This document shows positions 32,624 through 34,162 of a stretch of DNA of 34,162 bases, piece by piece; within the stretch, counting starts at the first letter, position 1, and each line of letters starts with the position of its first letter. The stretch comes from Pseudomonadota bacterium (lineage in GTDB: Bacteria; Pseudomonadota; Alphaproteobacteria; Reyranellales; Reyranellaceae). Location: contig JAEZHS010000590.1 of the NCBI GenBank assembly GCA_023436825.1, positions 1-34,162 of the forward strand. Reading direction: 5' to 3'. Below the pieces are notes generated by a model, which made no database searches, was not told the DNA's origin, and was given only the letters and a program-made list of their open reading frames with translations. Made by a program: the position numbers and the translations under genes.

Positions 32624-33586
32624 ATGAACGGCAATCAGCGCCTGATCGCCACCATCGTCGTCGCCGTGCTGGCGCTGGCCGCGCCGTGGGTCGCCTATCC
32701 GGTGTTCCTGATGACAGCGCTGTGCTTTGCGCTGTTCGCCTGCGCCTTCAACCTGTTGCTGGGCTATGCCGGCCTGATGAGCTTCGGCCATGCCATGTTC
32801 TTCGGCATGGCGGGCTACTTCTACGGCCATGTCGTGAAGGCGTGGGACATGCCGCCCGAACTCGGCCTGCTGGCCGGCGTCTGCGGTGCGGCGCTGCTGG
32901 GGCTGGTCACTGGCGCGCTGGCAATTCGCCGCCAGGGCATCTATTTCGCCATGATCACGCTCGCCTTCGCGCAGATGGTCTACTTCTTCTGCATCCAGGC
33001 GCCGTTCACTCACGGCGAGGACGGCCTGCAGGGCATCGTGCGCAAGCCGCTGCTGGGGGGCCTGATCCCGACCAAGGACGATCGCGTCCTCTATTACGTC
33101 GTCCTGGCGATCTTCCTGTTCGGCTACGGCGCCATCTACCGCTTCATCCATTCGCCGTTCGGCCAGGTGCTGAAGGCGATCCGCGACAACGAGCAGCGCG
33201 CCCTGTCGCTGGGCTACGAGGCCGACCGCTACAAGTTGCTCGCCTTCGTGCTCTCGGCCGCCCTGGCCGGGCTGGCCGGCGCCACCAAGGCGCTGGTGCT
33301 GCAGTTCGCAACGCTCACCGATGTCAGTGCGGCCATGTCGGGCGAGGTCGTGCTGATGGCGCTTGTCGGCGGGCTCGGCACCATCATCGGCCCGGTGGTC
33401 GGCGCTTTCATCATCGTCACCATGCAGAACTATCTCGCGGCGATGGGCGAGTTCGTGCTGGTGATCCAGGGCCTGATCTTCGTGGTGATCGTCATGGCCT
33501 TCCGCAAGGGCGTGGTGGGCGAGCTCAGTGAGTGGTGGAAGGCCCGGCGCTCTGGCCCACGGACGCGGCCGACGGCGGCAGAGTGA
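32624..33586 (+). CDS. livM: Branched-chain amino-acid-type ABC permease, LivM type
   Basis: A 320-residue permease from ATG 32624. Hallmarks are AFNLLLGYAGLMSFGHAMFF, AIRRQGIYFAMITLAFAQMV, SPFGQVLKAIRDNEQRALSL with GYEADRYKLLAF (the ATPase-docking loop), and GGLGTIIGPVVGAFIIVTM. The C-terminal tail (SEWWKARRSGPRTRPTAAE) is basic and cytoplasmic. It completes a full receptor/ATPase/permease set. Its 3' end overlaps the convergent small membrane protein gene by 62 bp. Confidence 0.93.
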   Translation: MNGNQRLIATIVVAVLALAAPWVAYPVFLMTALCFALFACAFNLLLGYAGLMSFGHAMFFGMAGYFYGHVVKAWDMPPELGLLAGVCGAALLGLVTGALAIRRQGIYFAMITLAFAQMVYFFCIQAPFTHGEDGLQGIVRKPLLGGLIPTKDDRVLYYVVLAIFLFGYGAIYRFIHSPFGQVLKAIRDNEQRALSLGYEADRYKLLAFVLSAALAGLAGATKALVLQFATLTDVSAAMSGEVVLMALVGGLGTIIGPVVGAFIIVTMQNYLAAMGEFVLVIQGLIFVVIVMAFRKGVVGELSEWWKARRSGPRTRPTAAE

Positions 33587-33785
33587 CGCTCGCGCAGTCG
33601 GTCGCGCGGCTCATCAGGCAGTCCTGAAGAGCCGACACCGACGACAGCCGATCCACCAGCGCGAGGCCGGCGGCGACGAGCCCGGCCAGCACGACGAGCG
33701 CAATCAGGCTGTTGCGGCGGCCTGTGCTGTCGCGCTCGGCTTCGTCTTGCTCGGGATACTCATCCTGCTCGTGACGGCTCGACAT
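33525..33785 (-). CDS. Small single-span membrane protein
   Basis: An 86-residue protein from ATG 33785. The frame is open further upstream, but the sequence from MSSRHEQDEYPEQDEAERDS onward is natural, while the upstream part is antisense to the RND gene. An acidic N-terminus (about 28 residues) is followed by a transmembrane helix (SLIALVVLAGLVAAGLALV) and a short tail with two cysteines (LQDCLMSRATDCASV). It resembles short rhizobial inner-membrane hypotheticals (recollection). It starts 7 bp after the RND pump stop, so it is probably in that operon. The last 20 residues lie antisense to the LivM-type gene. Confidence 0.65.
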   Translation of the reverse strand: MSSRHEQDEYPEQDEAERDSTGRRNSLIALVVLAGLVAAGLALVDRLSSVSALQDCLMSRATDCASVTLPPSAASVGQSAGPSTTH

Positions 33786-33792
33786 GTGTTTT

Positions 33793-34162
33793 CTAGTCCG
33801 CGGCGTGAGCGCCGGAATTGATATCCGGCGGCGCGTGCGGCACGGCCGCCGGGATCTGCCCGGCCGGCCGGCGGCGCTTGCCGGCGAGCCAGTGCTGGAA
33901 GCGATCGAGGTACAGGTAGACGACCGGCGTGGTGTAGAGCGTGAGCCACTGCGACACGAGCAGGCCGCCGACGATCGCAATGCCCAGCGGCCGGCGCAGC
34001 TCCGAGCCCGCCCCCTGACCGATGGCCAGGGGCAGGCCGCCGCCGATCGCGGCGAAGGTGGTCATCATGATCGGACGGAAGCGCAGCAGGCAGGCTTCGT
34101 GGATCGCCTGCAACGGGCTCTTGCCCTGTTCGCGCTCGGCCACGAGCGCGAAGTCGATCATC
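33793..34162 (-). CDS. RND multidrug efflux permease, C-terminal fragment (MdtB/MdtC type)
   Basis: The last 122 residues of an inner-membrane RND pump; the rest lies beyond the right edge. The sequence [60 protein letters not shown] and then [20 protein letters not shown] with [11 protein letters not shown] covers the conserved last helices (11-12) of HAE1-type pumps. [14 protein letters not shown] and the YLYLDR ending are closest to MdtB/MdtC. The proline/alanine tail ([20 protein letters not shown]) is cytoplasmic. It exports hydrophobic compounds with a periplasmic adaptor and an outer-membrane channel not in view. Confidence 0.92.
   Translation of the reverse strand, partial: MIDFALVAEREQGKSPLQAIHEACLLRFRPIMMTTFAAIGGGLPLAIGQGAGSELRRPLGIAIVGGLLVSQWLTLYTTPVVYLYLDRFQHWLAGKRRRPAGQIPAAVPHAPPDINSGAHAAD

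Overview
The window is GC-rich chromosomal DNA. It has long antisense shadow ORFs, Sec/Tat-exported solute receptors of the Bug, sugar-ABC and branched-chain-amino-acid types, and many short hypothetical proteins of a kind I associate with Rhizobiales. I read it as an alphaproteobacterium (Bradyrhizobium- or Reyranella-like). That placement is inference: there is no rRNA or marker gene here.

Layout. 1-2401: two divergent Bug-type (tripartite tricarboxylate) solute receptors, the right one in an operon with an alpha/beta hydrolase. 2391-7906 (minus): an ECF-type sigma factor, a single-span membrane protein that looks like its anti-sigma factor, and a 1335-residue exported CHAT (caspase-like) protein with a helical N-terminus and a beta-rich C-terminus. 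This tightly coupled three-gene unit is the most interesting system in the window. 8104-11235: a sugar-type ABC importer (receptor plus two permeases) with no ATPase gene beside it. 11236-18047: a low-density accessory zone of short genes and wreckage. It holds a ligD ligase pseudogene with several frameshifts, a broken CCxxxDC-type exported protein fused to a phage-like protein remnant, two decayed copies of a winged-helix protein, a helix-hairpin-helix protein, several 55-110-residue hypotheticals and strong terminators.

18048-23423: an exported MetX-like alpha/beta hydrolase, a small conserved protein, a peptidoglycan-binding-domain protein, an MFS transporter and small exported proteins. 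23729-25834: a lipoprotein, a decayed partial copy of the peptidoglycan-binding gene, a terminase-like scrap with an in-frame stop, and an HExxH metalloprotease gene broken by one frameshift. 26002-33586: an exported beta-lactamase-fold serine hydrolase, then a complete branched-chain-amino-acid-type ABC importer. The importer has two tandem paralogous receptors on the minus strand, divergent from an ATPase-ATPase-permease-permease operon. 33525-34162: a small membrane protein and the C-terminus of an RND efflux pump cut by the window edge.

How the genes work together: most intact genes take up organic substrates (four import systems counting the MFS carrier) and hydrolyse them (three hydrolases). 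The sigma/anti-sigma/CHAT unit looks like an envelope-sensing regulatory module. The remnants at 11.4-18 kb and 24.4-25.8 kb suggest old prophage or mobile-element insertions now being eroded.
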